Shown here: positions 37,001 through 48,385 of the stretch, in pieces
How the letters are laid out: the number at the start of each line of letters is the position of its first letter
How positions within the stretch are numbered: the first letter of the stretch is position 1
Assembly (NCBI GenBank): GCA_963555705.1
Contig: OY743190.1
Span: 23,133,491 to 23,197,490 of the forward strand
Reading direction: 5' to 3'
Length of the DNA: 64,000 nt
From: Ligustrum vulgare
Taxonomy: Eukaryota; Streptophyta; Magnoliopsida; Lamiales; Oleaceae
Translations under genes and position numbers: made by a program
Notes under the pieces: model-generated
What the model was told of the DNA's origin: nothing
The model's input: only the letters and a program-made list of their open reading frames with translations
The model's database searches: none

Positions 37001-39435
37001 TGGTGAGAAGTATTATCTGAGGACTCTTCTCAATATTGTTCGAGGACCAAGAAGTTATGAAGAAATAAGGAGAGTAAATGGTGTTCAATATGATTCTTTT
37101 AGAGATGCTTGCTATGCACTTGGTTTATTAGACGATGACAAAGAGTATGTGGATGGTATAGTCGAGGCAAGTCATTGGGGATCTGCTACATACTTGAGAA
37201 CTTTATTTGCAACATTGCTAATATCGGGGTCTTTGTCAAGACCAGAATATGTTTGGGAAGAGAGTTGGCGTTACCTATCAGACGACATTCTCTATAGACA
37301 ACGCCAAATTTTGAATCATGAAGGTATTAACATATTCAATTCATAAGTTCAATATGCAACAATAGTATATGAAATTGTAGCAATTAGTATGTTACATTAA
37401 CATAATTAATATTTTCTACTTATTGCAATATGCAGGCCTGGAATTAAGTGATGAACAAATAAAAGATTACACTCTTTTGGAGATAGAAAATATTTTGCAA
37501 AGTAGTGGTAAAAGTCTTCGTGAGTATGATACAATGCCTTTTCCTCATATTATGAATAATTTTGTTCGGCGAAATAGACTCATACAAGATAAACTACACT
37601 ATGATAGAAATTCATTGGCTGAAAGCCACAATGTCTTGGTATCGAATCTGAACGAAGAACAACGTAATGTCTACGAGACAATAATGTGTGCTGTTGAAAA
37701 TGATAAAGGAGGGGTATTCTTTCTTTATGGTTATGGTGGTACGGGTAAGACGTATGTGTGGGAAACATTGTCTGCGGCTTTGAGATCAAAAGGAGAAATT
37801 GTGTTGACAGTAGCATCGAGTGGTATAGCGTCTCTTCTTCTGCCAGGAGGAAGAACAGCCCATTCTAGATTTGCAATCCCTCTTACTCCGAATGAAGACT
37901 CAACATGTAACGTTAAGCAAGGGTCTCCACTTGCAGAGTTAATTGTTAAATCTAAACTTATCATTTGGGATGAGGCACCAATGATGCACAGGTATTGGAT
38001 ACTATCTATTGTTTAAGACATGTTACATATTTCTATATTGTCTTCGTCAACTGTTATTATCATATCTATTTGCTCTACTATTGTTGTTCTTTTTTTTATT
38101 ATTATTTCTAATGTTTCTCATATACTTCTAATAAATTTCATATTTTACCTATGATGCATAGGTATTGCTTTGAAGCTTTGGACAAGACGATGAGAGATAT
38201 TTTAAGGTTTAGCAATCCTTTGAGCATGCAACGACCTTTTGGGGGTAAAACGATTGTTTTTGGTGGAGATTTCAGACAGATTTTACCAGTGATTCCTAAA
38301 GGTAGTAGGCAAGATATTGTGCTAGCAACCATCAACTCCTCATACTTGTGGAGAGATTGTAAAGTTTTGAGATTGACCAAAAACACGAGACTTCAAAATC
38401 TTGGATCAGACAATCATTCTTCTGAATTGAAAGCCTTTTCCGATTGGATATCAAGTATTGGAGATGGAACAACGGGTGGTGCAAATGATGGTCATGCAAC
38501 TATTGACATACCTGAAGACATTTTGATAAAGGATTTTGCAAGTTCTGTTGCAGCAATTGTTGAAAGCACGTATCCATCGTTCTTAGAAAATATTTATAGC
38601 CCAGCATATTTGTAAGAAAGAGCAATACTTGCTCCAGCTCTCGAGATTGTTGAATCAGTTAATGAATATATGTCATCTCTCAACCTTATAGAAGATAAGA
38701 CATATTTCAGTTCTGATTCAACATGCAAGTCAGATTCAAATGTTGAGATACTTGAAGACATTCATACTCCAGAGTTTTTGAATAGCATTAGATGTTCAGG
38801 AGTGCCTAATCATATGTTGAAGTTGAAGGTTGGAGTTCCAGTTATGTTATTGAGAAATATTGATCATTCGACTGGCCTCTGTAATGGGACTAGACTGATA
38901 ATTACAAGACTTGGTAATCATGTTTTGGAGGCGAAGGTTATTTCGGGAAGCAATGCTGGGCATAAAGTTTTTATTCCAAGAATGACTTTAACTCCATCGA
39001 ACCCGAGATTACCTTTTAAGTTCCAACGAAGACAGTTTCCTTTGATTGTTTCATATGCCATGACAATCAACAAGAGTCAGGGTCAGTCTCTTTCGCATGT
39101 CGGACTCTATCTAAGAAAACCAGTATTCAGTCACGGTCAACTGTATGTAGCTGTTTCTCAAGTAACCAATCGGTCTGGATTGAAGATATTAATTTGTGAC
39201 AAAGACGGACAACCAACAAATTCAACCAAAAATGTAGTTTTTAAAGAAGTTTTCCAGAACTTAGATTAAATATGTTAACTTTTCAACATTAATTATTGAT
39301 TACTGTTATCATGTTAATTATCTTTTGACTTACGCTGCTATCATATTAAATTATCTTTGACTTACATATATTATTGTGTCAACTTTGGAATTTTATAATG
39401 TTTTCTATTGAAATAAAACACAAGAACTACATTCG

Positions 39436-39461
39436 CCGTACATCGCACGGGTAAGAACTAG
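39436..39461 (+). other. Helitron 3' terminal hairpin and CTAG end
   Basis: ccgt-acatcgc-acgg forms a short GC-rich stem with a 7-base loop; gtaagaa and ctag follow, and the next base is T. This is the standard Helitron 3' end (hairpin, about 10 bp, CTRR) inserted between A and T. The copy at 49862-49889 is almost identical. Confidence 0.9.
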
Positions 39462-39952
39462 TTAATACATAATAGTAGGAGTGTTGGAAGATTTTTCCCG
39501 CCCAAGACTCCCGCTCAAGAAAAGGGAGGGAGAAAAAAAGTCCCGCCTACATCTCCCGCCTAAGACCAATTATCAAAAAAAAAAATATTGGCTTAAAAAT
39601 GCAGACACGCCAAAAAGTATTTTATCAAATAAAAAAATTGATAGATTAATAGATATAGTACTTTTATTCAGATAAGATAAGATAAGATTCCGCCTCAAAA
39701 CTACCGACAGTCAATTTCAATGGTAAGTTGGTCCCCACAGCCCTAAACCAGCCAAAAAGTAATCAACCTTTCTGATATTAAAATTAAATACTTATTTGAT
39801 AGATTTCATTTCCCAATGCACAATTCAAATATTCACACAACCCTAAACCAGTCAATTCTTTTTTTTTTTTTTAGAATATGTAAACCAGCCAATTCTTGTG
39901 AACATATTTTTTTAAAATTCTCTCTCTCATTCTCTCTCTAATCTCCAACGTG

Positions 39953-40110
39953 TTTTGGAGATTTCCGTTACTATTCATCCCCAGCTAAGTGAAATTAAAT
40001 CGATTTTTGGAGATTTCCAATTATTGTTCATCCCCAGCTAGGTGAGATTAAACTGCATTTTGGAGATTTTCAGTTACTGTTCATCACAGCTACAGTTGGC
40101 ATCTTGGAGA
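39953..40110. repeat. Three 53-bp tandem repeats
   Basis: Copies begin at 39953, 40005 and 40058, each ttttggagattt, then a variable part, then ttcatccccagcta. They lie just before the longest frame of this Helitron. Confidence 0.85.
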
Positions 40111-40688
40111 TGGATTTCTGCGCTTTTCTGGCATCTGGGTGCTGGACTTTGTTCCCACAACCTAGATTCTATGATTTCTTTGGGTTTTATCCACTCTGGA
40201 GCTTATTCTTGAAGAGGCAGGTTCGGAGATACTGTTCTTACGAGTTTTCTGTTCAGTCTTCTTCTTTGCTGGTTCTTCGAATTTGGGATTTCTCCTGGGC
40301 CATTTTTGGTGTTCCTCGCATCAGGTCTGGCCTCCCCCAGAGTTGGGTGTTGTTTCTTTTGGTCTGCGTCTACTCGGTTAATGGATATTGTTCTTGTTGC
40401 CATTTTGGTATTTTTGCTCCTCCCTTCAATACCTTCTGGCTACCTACTTCGTTCATTATCTGGTGTTCACATCCCTCACCTAGCTGGAAACAGATTTTTG
40501 GTCTTCCCTCTGTATTCCAGCTTGGTTCATCTGCCCAGGTTAGTTTGGCTCACTATAACTGGCCCGGCCAGCCTTATTTTCTTCACTGGCCTTGTCGGCC
40601 TTATTTGGTTTGTGGCTTTTGCTTTGTTGCTGGTGGTTGTTGCTTGTGGTTTCTAGAGCTTGGTTGGAGGTGCAGGGTTTTGGGTTAA
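40104..40688 (+). other. Unidentified 194-codon frame, possibly captured DNA
   Basis: An open frame from the ATG at 40104 is rich in Trp, Phe, Cys and Leu, and a second open frame of 116 codons overlaps it out of register from 40306. Base composition is more balanced than the surroundings. I recognise no family. The composition looks like a noncoding or UTR-type sequence that happens to be open rather than a true membrane protein. It may be host sequence captured by the Helitron. Confidence 0.2.
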
Positions 40689-41273
40689 GGTGTTCTGTGT
40701 TGCTTATTCTTTCACCTACAATGGTGAGGAAGTAAAGCAAATAACTGTTCACCCCCTTACAGCTCCAAAAAATCTCGGCTACAGACTCATGGGAGGAGTA
40801 GGCGGATGTTGATAATAAGTCCTCTAGCTCTCGAACTTTTGGGGATGCTGATTTTGAAGAATTGGATTTAGCTTACACTTATCACAAGTTTTTCAAGGTT
40901 ACATTCTTGATTCCTTCTCATTCATTATCCATTTGTCATTTGTCTTGCTTTCACTCTACTAATTTGTTTGAACCCTGCAAAAAATAAGATTCAAAAGTTA
41001 GAATGATTCTCAAAGTTTGCACATACTTCTGAGATTTTATACTCAATGCAAGAAATCAACTATTCATGTTCGTGTAGAACTTCAGTGGAAAGAAAAAAAC
41101 ACTTTTTGTCTCATCGAGATTGCATTTATTTTCAAGGTTCACCCTATATTTGACTTAAGAGAAAAGTAATAGTGATAATTTCCTTCATGTGGCATTCTAT
41201 CAAAATATTTTTTTGGAAATGCTTTAAATGCATATCTATTGAGTATCCCTTATTATCTTGCATTTAATGACAG

Positions 41274-41354
41274 CAAAGCTCTGCTGATGAAGGTGGCAAG
41301 GAATCTGATTGACGAAAATCTGAAGTTGATGATGAAAATGATGAGAGTGGGCAG
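41274..41354 (+). pseudogene. Exon-like acidic fragment captured by Helitron
   Basis: Bounded by an acceptor (taatgacag|) and a donor (gggcag|gtatga), this 81-bp piece reads SSADEGGKESD, a stop, then KSEVDDENDESGQ in one frame, an acidic segment typical of nuclear proteins. A similar exon-like stretch at 40770-40900 ends in a donor (tttcaag|gttac), and one at 48794-48890 follows a polypyrimidine tract and accag. They may be pieces of one host gene; the parent is not identified. Confidence 0.35.
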
Positions 41355-42117
41355 GTATGACGTACAATGTGCAACTTGTGAGCTATATGAGTGCAACAAA
41401 ATACCATTTGACTTTTTAAGTTTATGAATTTTTCTGTTGTTGTGATTTTGAATGGAAAATATAAAGAAAACTGTTTGACCTATATTTTCTTTTTTCTTAT
41501 AGTTTTGGTTCTGAGATTGATTTGTGAGGAAAAAATGTGATCTTCTTAGTTCGTTCATGTCATGGAAAAACATGAAATATCTTCACTCATAAAAGAGGCT
41601 TTTCAAAGAAAAAACCAAGGCCAACTATAAACCAATGTGAAACAGCAATAAAATATGAGTAACTGGAATGATTAACTGAAGTGATACAATTGGGGTTTAT
41701 GCTAATATTTTTTTTTTTTATCAATATACACTTATGCTAATTCTCGATTTTATCTTGATTTAAGATGAGGGTTATCATTGAATTTACGTAAATGACCAAG
41801 ATCTTTTTGTGTGTTTAGTTACTGGAGAATTGGATTTTTGTTGTAGTAACTGAGATGCAATTATGTTCCTCATTTGAATTTGACTTTAATTTATAGCTTG
41901 CAAAAGAATAATGGTGAATTGACATATCTATTTTATTTGTGGAGTTCTAAAGATAAGACGATCACATAAATTGGCTGACCATTTCACATCTTGTTTCTGC
42001 TGTTACGAGCTCCATCTTTCATGGGGTTTGAACTTGGGCCAACACCAGAGAAGGGAGAAACATTGGACTAAGTGACCGCTGTGGCAACTCCCATAACCCA
42101 TTGCTTATGGTAACACC

Positions 42118-42574
42118 TGTAAGGATTTTAATCAATCGTGTGGGCTTATATGTGAATTATTGTGTATTGAATAAAAGGCTATCAATTTGGTTAAGCCCAT
42201 TTAAAGTAATCTAATAAGGATTTTATATATATCAGGCTTTAATGCATCTAATTAAATGTATGGGCTTTTATGTGTAGATATCAGGTCATTACCTAATTCA
42301 TGATAGGCCGGATTAGGTTAATTGACAATTCAGTATATAAAGTCGGTTATGGTCCCTGAATCCTACGTATTGTTCATTCCTTTTGACATCCCATCATCAG
42401 AGAGAAAATACGGACTACGTATCGATTTAGAAGATCAAACTAACTGAATCGTTCATCGTGAATCACGTTTGATTAAGGTACGCTTCCGCTTAAGTTATTT
42501 AATTCTTGATAATTCCAACATGATGATTATTCAGGTTATAGATAAATTTTTATCTGTAATAAATTTTACTAACA
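42118..42574 (+). repeat. Copia 5' LTR
   Basis: 457 bp, TG...CA. It contains cagtatataaagtcgg (42331-42346), a good TATA box, followed by the transcribed part. Confidence 0.93.
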
Positions 42575-42576
42575 AG

Positions 42577-42588
42577 TGGTATCAGAGC
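42577..42588 (+). promoter_or_regulatory. Primer binding site, initiator methionine tRNA
   Basis: tggtatcagagc lies two bases after the LTR and is the standard complement of the 3' end of initiator tRNA-Met used by plant copia elements. Confidence 0.95.
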
Positions 42589-42949
42589 CAACATCGTGTT
42601 GTATTATCGGATTATCGTTTATATGATTATTATAAATAATAAATTATATAAACACGCATGCCTACTGCATACAGAAATCAAGAATTTTATGGTAATGGTT
42701 TCAAAATGCTTACTGCTTTAGTGCCGTGCGTATACAGATGCGTGAGTTTGTGAAATTGAATAAGGACATTAAACTCATTGATTAGATTTCTTTATGATTG
42801 TGAATATGTATGTGTATATGCTTGGATTCGATTTTGTGTATGGCTGAATTGAAGTTTGGGATGTTGGATTTTTCGATTTGGTTTTGGTTGGTTGAATTTG
42901 TTGAATATTGATGTTGAGTATATGGTCGGTGAATTAAGATCGATATAGG

Positions 42950-43205
42950 GTCGGACGGCGTTGATAACGAGCGCCGGTGACATGGGTTGCGATTCAATCC
43001 GACTGCCTTCGCGCGGCTGCTGTGGAGCGGCGAAAACCCCGCCGCTGATTTTTGTGAGGAGACCGAGTGGCGCTGCGGCATTGGGGGTTCGCAGCACGGG
43101 ACTGCAGCGTCGCACGCCGTGGTCTGGGCTGCAGCACCGGCGATGGCGCTGCAGGCGGTGGTGGCTGGCGCCGCGTTTGGGGGGCTTGAGAGCGGCGGCA
43201 GCTAG
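42950..43205. other. GC-rich island in the copia leader
   Basis: A CpG-rich stretch (gcgcggctgctgtggagcgg and similar) in AT-rich DNA. It is open in several frames on both strands, which is expected from its composition, and I do not consider any of them coding. Confidence 0.6.
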
Positions 43206-43229
43206 GGTTTATAAGCCTAGCTGTGCGAT

Positions 43230-44130
43230 TTGAAGCAAGGGGCCTCAGTTCGGAAATTTGAAGCCTTCAGGGACCACTGTGCAATTTTGGACCTTTTATC
43301 TAATTGCACCTCAAGTCCTCCCTATTTGTTTTGAATTAAAGATTAAATCCTCAAATTTTGGATTTTATAAACTTCAGCCCCTAAAGTTATGAAATTATTT
43401 AAGTTGGCCCTTAAAGTTATGGAATTTTATTAAATCAGCCCTAAATTTATAAAATTATTAAAGTTGGGCTTCTAAAGTTAAGAGTTTTATAATTCAGCCT
43501 CTAAAGTTTGAAATTTTTCTAAAACAGTCCTTAAAAGTCTGAAAATTTTCAAAATTGGTACCTTTAAGGTTAAAGGTATAATTTTCATCCCCTAATGTTT
43601 GAGAATTTTCAAAATTGGTCCCTAAAGCTTGAAAATTCTCTAATTTGGTCCTTTAAAGTTTGAAAATTTTCATTTTCAGTTCCTAAAGTTTGAAAATTTT
43701 CTAATACAGCATCTAAAGTTCTGAAATTCTTTAATTTGGTCCCTAAATTTTGAAAATTTTCTAATTCAGTCACTAAAGTTTGGAAATTTTCAAAATTGGT
43801 CCTTAAAGTTTGATTTTTTTTTAAATTACCCTAAAGTTTGGGAATTTTCTAAATTGGCTCCTAAAGTTTGGAAATTTTCAAAATCAACCTTTAAAGATTG
43901 AAAATTTCCTACTTTGGACTCCTAAAGTTTAATTTTCTTTAAAATTGGGACCTAATGTTTGGAATTTCTCTAAATTGACCAATAAAGTTTTGAGAAAATT
44001 GTAATTTAAGCCATTCACGCTTAAAATTTCACATAATTGGCCACATAATGTTTAAGAATATTGCAATTGACTCTCTCAACTTAAAGATTGCTTTATTCTA
44101 AAGTTTTGAATTCTATAATTCAAATCCTAA
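43230..44130. repeat. Degenerate 30-bp repeats in the copia leader
   Basis: About 25 imperfect copies of a unit like cctaaagtttgaaaattttc alternating with aattggtcc or attcagtc. It is noncoding and precedes gag. Confidence 0.9.
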
Positions 44131-44298
44131 AGTCAAATATAGATGCAAGTCAATGGATTTCAGTTTCAAATCTTGGTACATCGAACTCTTTTGAGAAATA
44201 TAATATTCGAAAGTAAGTTAGTTGAAGCAACATGTTTCCAAAGCAACCTCTCTTGTGGATATTAATTAACTTTGAATATTAGAAGGTATTTGTGTGTG

Positions 44299-44700
44299 TT
44301 ATTCATTGCGGATATTGATCGGCCCAAAGGAAGGTCAATATTTGGCTCGAATGTCACATGCACCTGTGGGGATGAACACGTGGCAATTATTTGGTTTAAC
44401 GTGTGACCAGTAAATCGGTCCAAAGAAAGGTTTATTGGTTTACATGTTTTATTGTCAGTGTTTGATCACTACACTAAGGGAAAATTAGGTGTTTGCGTGT
44501 TATTTCATGCGGATATTGATCGGCCCAAAGGAAGGTCAATATTTGGCCCGAATTTCACATGAACTTGTGGTGATAAATGCGTGACGGTTATTTGGTTTTA
44601 CGTGTGATCAATAAATCGGTCCAAAGAAAGGTTTATTGATTGACATGTCTTACTGTCAGTGTTTGATTACTACACCAAGAGTACCACTTACAAGTCAATA
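44299..44700. repeat. 201-bp tandem duplication before gag
   Basis: Two copies offset by 201 bp, each with gatattgatcggcccaaagg and aatcggtccaaagaaaggtt. The repeated gcccaaagg-aaggt pattern is common in leaders of Tork-type elements. Confidence 0.88.
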
Positions 44701-44934
44701 TTTCTGTCCAAAGACTAAATATTGATGTTGTGCTAGGTATCTTGTGATGGGCCCTACCATTATTTGGAAGTATGATTTGCATAATAAGGTATTTATGTGA
44801 GTTATTTTGTTTAAGTGTTCTCTATTCGGTTTCAAATTTCGCTAGTAGTACATCTACAAGCTCAAATTTAATCCCTGTATTTATGGAACAAACTTCAAGA
44901 ATCAAAACAAGAACATTAACTTTTCGTTGGCTGC

Positions 44935-45610
44935 ATGGATCTAGACCGTGTACTAAGGATTGAGCAACCTGCTCCTCTTACGGATGAAAGTTCATCTAAT
45001 CAAATGAGGAATTTTGAGAAGTGGGATTGCTTAAATTACGTGAGTCTCGTGATCATTAAGTGCAGCATTCCGGAAGCCTTTAGTGGCATAGTATCTGAGG
45101 AGGTAAATGATGCTAATGAATTCCTTACCAAAATTAAGAAATGTTTTGCGAAAAACGATAAGGCTGAAACAAGCACGCTTATGCAAAGCTTGATTTCAAT
45201 AAAGTATAAAGGCAATGAGAAAATAAGGGAGTACATCATGTAGATGTCTCACACTGCTTCAAAACTTAAGGAACTAAAACTCGACTTGTCTAATGACTTG
45301 CTCGTGCATTTGGTATTGATATCGCTTCCTGCACAATATAGTTAATTTAAGGTTAGTTATAACTATCAAAATAGAAATGGACTCTCAATGAGCCCATTTC
45401 ATAGTGTGCAAGCTTCTTGCACAATTCAGTCAATTTAAGGTCAGTTATAACTGTTAAAGGGAGAAATGAACTCTAAATGAGCTCATTCTATTTTGTGTGC
45501 AAGAGGAAGAAAAGTTGAAGCAAGACAGAACTGAAAGTGTTCACTTGGCAAACACCTCTAAAGATAAGGGCAAGAAAACAAATAAAGAAAATAAAGTTGT
45601 TAAGGGCTAT
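44935..45610 (+). pseudogene. Copia gag (UBN2 type), truncated
   Basis: The frame at 44935 reads MDLDRVLRIEQPAPLTDESS, then W-CLNYVSLVIIK, KKCFAKNDKAETSTLMQSL and YKGNEKIREYIM, the conserved copia gag helices. A TAG at 45241 interrupts; the next part (MSHTASKLKELKLDLSNDLL, LVLISLPAQYS) continues in frame and is followed by a tandem duplication of about 90 bp at 45327-45500. Basic sequence (KDKGKKTNK) near 45560 precedes the missing zinc knuckle, protease and integrase. Confidence 0.85.
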
Positions 45611-45639
45611 TAATTTTATAATCCCACACTTAAGTCAAT

Positions 45640-47400
45640 TTTGAAACGGGAACTGCAACATTTTTGAGGATGTTGAGTTTGGGGGAGAAATAAGGTTAGA
45701 GATATTGTCTTTAAAGAAGAAGTTGAGGAAGAATCGGTTTCGATTCCTACTATTGCTTTTGACAACGTGCAAGTTTTTATGCATGTCATTGATCAAGAAG
45801 TATATTCGGAACCTCAACTAGACAATGTTGAAAAACCTCCCATCCAAAATAAGGTAAATTTCAGAAGTACAAACTCAACAACCTCAATAACTAAAGCCAT
45901 TAAGGAGATCCACGAGAGAAAGGGAAAAATGCTATTTCGGATAATTTAAATAGTATTTTTCCAAGAACATAAGGAAATAATGGAATGGTGGAAGATGATC
46001 CAATCAATTCCATCAGGCCATGCAGAGTTCTAACTCTCAAAAGTGGATTGATGTCATAAATAAAGAGTATAAGCATATTCAAGACAATAAAGTTTGGGAT
46101 CTTGTCCCATTACCAGAAGGTGCAGAGCCCATTGGTCTTAAATGAATTTTTTAAACCAAGAGGGATGCGATAGGTAATGTGGAAAGATATAAGGTTCGTC
46201 TTGTATCTAAGGGCTTTACACAGAATGATGGCATTGATTATAAAGAGACTTTCTCTTCGGTTTCAGTGAAAGACTCTTTCAGGAAAGTCAGGTTGTTGCA
46301 CATTTTGACCTCGAGTTACATCAAATAGATGTTAGGACGACGTTTCTCAATGGAGACATTGATGAGACGGTTTGCAAATTAAAGAAATCCATTTATGTGC
46401 TCAAGCCAGCTTCTCGTTAAGGGTAATACAAATTTCATCAAGCAATTATCTCATTTGGTTTTGAGATTAATGATGTTGATGGTTGTGTCTATTACAAGTT
46501 CAGTGGGAGTAAGTGTATTTTCCTGATTTTATATGTTGATTATTGCTTGCCACTAATGATATAGGTATGGCACGTAAAATTATGAGATTTTTTGTCAAGG
46601 AATTTTGAGATTAAAAATCTTGGTGACGTCTCTTTTGTATTAGGAATTCAGATACACCGGGATTGTTCTCGGGGTATTCTTGAATTGTTACAAAAGGAAT
46701 ATATCGATAAAGTACTTAAGAGGTTTGGCATGCAAGACAGTAAATCAGGGGACACTCCTATCACTAAGGGAGACAATTTAGTCTCAACTAATGCCCGAAA
46801 AGTTATCTTGAAGTTAAAGAAATGCAGAGGATTCCATATAAGCTATAGAAAGTCTGATGTATGCTCAAATTTGTATGCGTTCGGATATTGCATACATTAT
46901 TGGGATACTAATGAGATATTTAAGTAATCCTGGGATGGATCATTTGGAAAGAAGCCAAACATGGGTTATAAGGTATTTAAAGAGAACAAAAGATTATATG
47001 CTCACATACAGAAAATCGGATCAGTTGGAGATCATATGGTATTATGATTCCGATTTTTGTTAGATGCCAAAACAGTAGAAGATCCACATCAGGCTACATC
47101 TATCTGCTGGTTGGAGGAGATATTTCCTGATGGAGTGCTTAACAGACACTTTAGTTTCTTTTACTTGGCAGCACAGTTGTAGCAATTTTGGGGGCATCTA
47201 ATTATGGAATATAGCTGCGAAATTTTGTCACAAGGCTGCGTATTATGTATGGTATAGAAAGACCACTAAAGTTATATTGTGACAATAACTCAGCAGATTT
47301 ATATTCCAGTAACAACAGGAGCTCAACTAAGTCAAAATACATTGATATAAGTTCCTGGTTGTGAAGGATACAGTTCAGAGTGGACACGTGTCAATAAGAG
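45640..47400 (+). pseudogene. Copia reverse transcriptase and RNase H, decayed
   Basis: A linker region (45660-45950) leads to RT pieces: SQKWIDVINKEYKHIQDNKV near 46030, YKVRLVSKGFTQNDGIDYKE near 46185 and KNLGDVSFVLGIQIHRD near 46612, ending in LKRFGMQDSK. RNase H pieces follow (RSDIAYIIGILMRYLSNPGM, 46878; YYDSDF, 47040). Many stops and frameshifts, including loss of the YVDD active-site region near 46540. No integrase is present anywhere in the element. Confidence 0.85.
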
Positions 47401-47929
47401 CACATTGGGACACTCCATAATTGCGGATCCGCTTACTAAATTATTACAACCCAAGGTCTTTCATGAGCACAATACTCATATGAGTATTGTATTTCTTAAG
47501 GATATTCGGTTTCAGTGGGGGTTTGTATTTTGGGTGTATTAGACACATTTATTGTCCTTTTGGATACAGTTTAAAGTTAAAGTTATTTACAGCTGTAAGG
47601 TTTCAGGTTTATTATCACTGAACTTGTTTAAAGATGATCTCACTAAAGTTGGACCAGTTGGAAATATGCATGTTGAAGATCACATTACATGTAATTTCCA
47701 TGCTACACATCCATACTTGATTCATGTCATTCAGTTATGTCGATATACGTGACCATTGAAGGTTTAGTTACGATTAATGTAGCGAAAGCCGCTTTGATCC
47801 TATGTTGATATGATTGATGGACCGGATTGTTTGGGGATGCATTAAGTAATTATAGCAAAATTCTGAGTACTCATATGGTTATGATTGATACACAATTGTA
47901 AGGTTACACATATAGCTCAAGTGGGAGAT

Positions 47930-48385
47930 TGTAAGGATTTTGATCAATCGTGTGGGCTTATATGTGAATTATTGTGTATTGAATAAAAGGCTATCAATTT
48001 GGTTAAGCCCATTTAAAGTGATCTAATAAGGATTTTATATATATCGGGCTTTAATGCATCTAATTAAATGTATGGGCTTTTATGTGTAGATACCAGGTCA
48101 TTACCTAAATCATGATGGGCCGGATTAGGTTAATTGGCAATTCAGTATATAAAGTCGGTTATGGTCCCTGAATCCTACGTATTGTTCATTCCTTTTGACA
48201 TCCCATTATCAGAGAGAAAATACGGACTACGTATCGATTTAGAAGATCAAACTAACCGAATCGTTCATCGTGAATCACGTTTGATTAAGGTACGCTTCCG
48301 CTTAAGTTATTTAATTCTTGATAATTCCAATATGATGATTATTCAGATTATAGATAAATTATTATCTGTAATAAATTTTCTAACA
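47930..48385 (+). repeat. Copia 3' LTR
   Basis: 456 bp, preceded by the polypurine tract aagtgggaga and followed by the acacc target duplication. Confidence 0.93.

Larger units (their letters stand above)
27198..39269 (+). pseudogene. Helitron Rep-helicase transposase (RepHel), disrupted
   Basis: RepHel nicks, rolls out and unwinds the element. Inferred exons: 27198-27258, 28118-28174 (or a copy), 30173-30343, 30425-30481, 30563-30670, 30772-31002, 31117-31179, 31273-31305, 34281-34719, 34814-35493, 35685-35930, 36100-37323, 37436-37991 and 38162-39269; the second exon exists three times. The early introns fall after a codon's first base. Domains: CEFCGAFFW cysteine motif; Helitron-like N domain; Rep motif FITFTCNPKWPE (35758); HUH region reading PHADIL (36135-36152); YLFKYVNKG tyrosine motif (36546); Pif1-type helicase with GYGGTGKT (37731) and IIWDEAPM (37964). 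Stops at TGA 35175-35177 and TAA 38613-38615 split it. The HUH motif has Asp (36144-36146) where His is usual. Confidence 0.88.
21460..39461 (+). mobile_element. Large Helitron with RPA-like and RepHel genes
   Basis: Helitrons are rolling-circle transposons; plant copies often encode a Rep-helicase plus RPA-like single-strand DNA-binding proteins, and both are present here on the plus strand. The 3' end is clear: a hairpin ccgtacatcgcacgg followed 7 bp later by CTAG and then T (39436-39462). The 5' end should be TC after A; the candidate at 21460 (a|tcattctatata) is uncertain by some tens of bases. A tctcccgcctaag-like tract at 21530 is echoed at 39490-39565 at the start of the next element. 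The length of about 18 kb reflects internal tandem duplications and a 3-kb intron filled with repeats. Confidence 0.8.
42118..48385 (+). mobile_element. Tork-type copia retrotransposon, defective
   Basis: A 6268-bp element with LTRs TGTAAGGATTTT...CTAACA of 457 and 456 bp, and the exact 5-bp target duplication acacc at 42113-42117 and 48386-48390. About a dozen substitutions and one indel separate the LTRs by eye, so the insertion is fairly young. The interior has a methionine-tRNA primer site, a long repeated leader, gag, and decayed RT and RNase H. Integrase is missing: gag is followed by the linker that normally precedes RT. It sits inside the second Helitron, so it is younger than that element. 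Confidence 0.93.

Noticed and set aside
42577..42588. A possible tRNA gene fragment
   Set aside because: The short match to initiator tRNA is the primer binding site of the copia element; there is no cloverleaf around it.
42782..43233. Several 70-107 codon frames on both strands in the copia leader
   Set aside because: The GC-rich composition removes stop codons in many frames at once; the frames overlap and resemble no protein.
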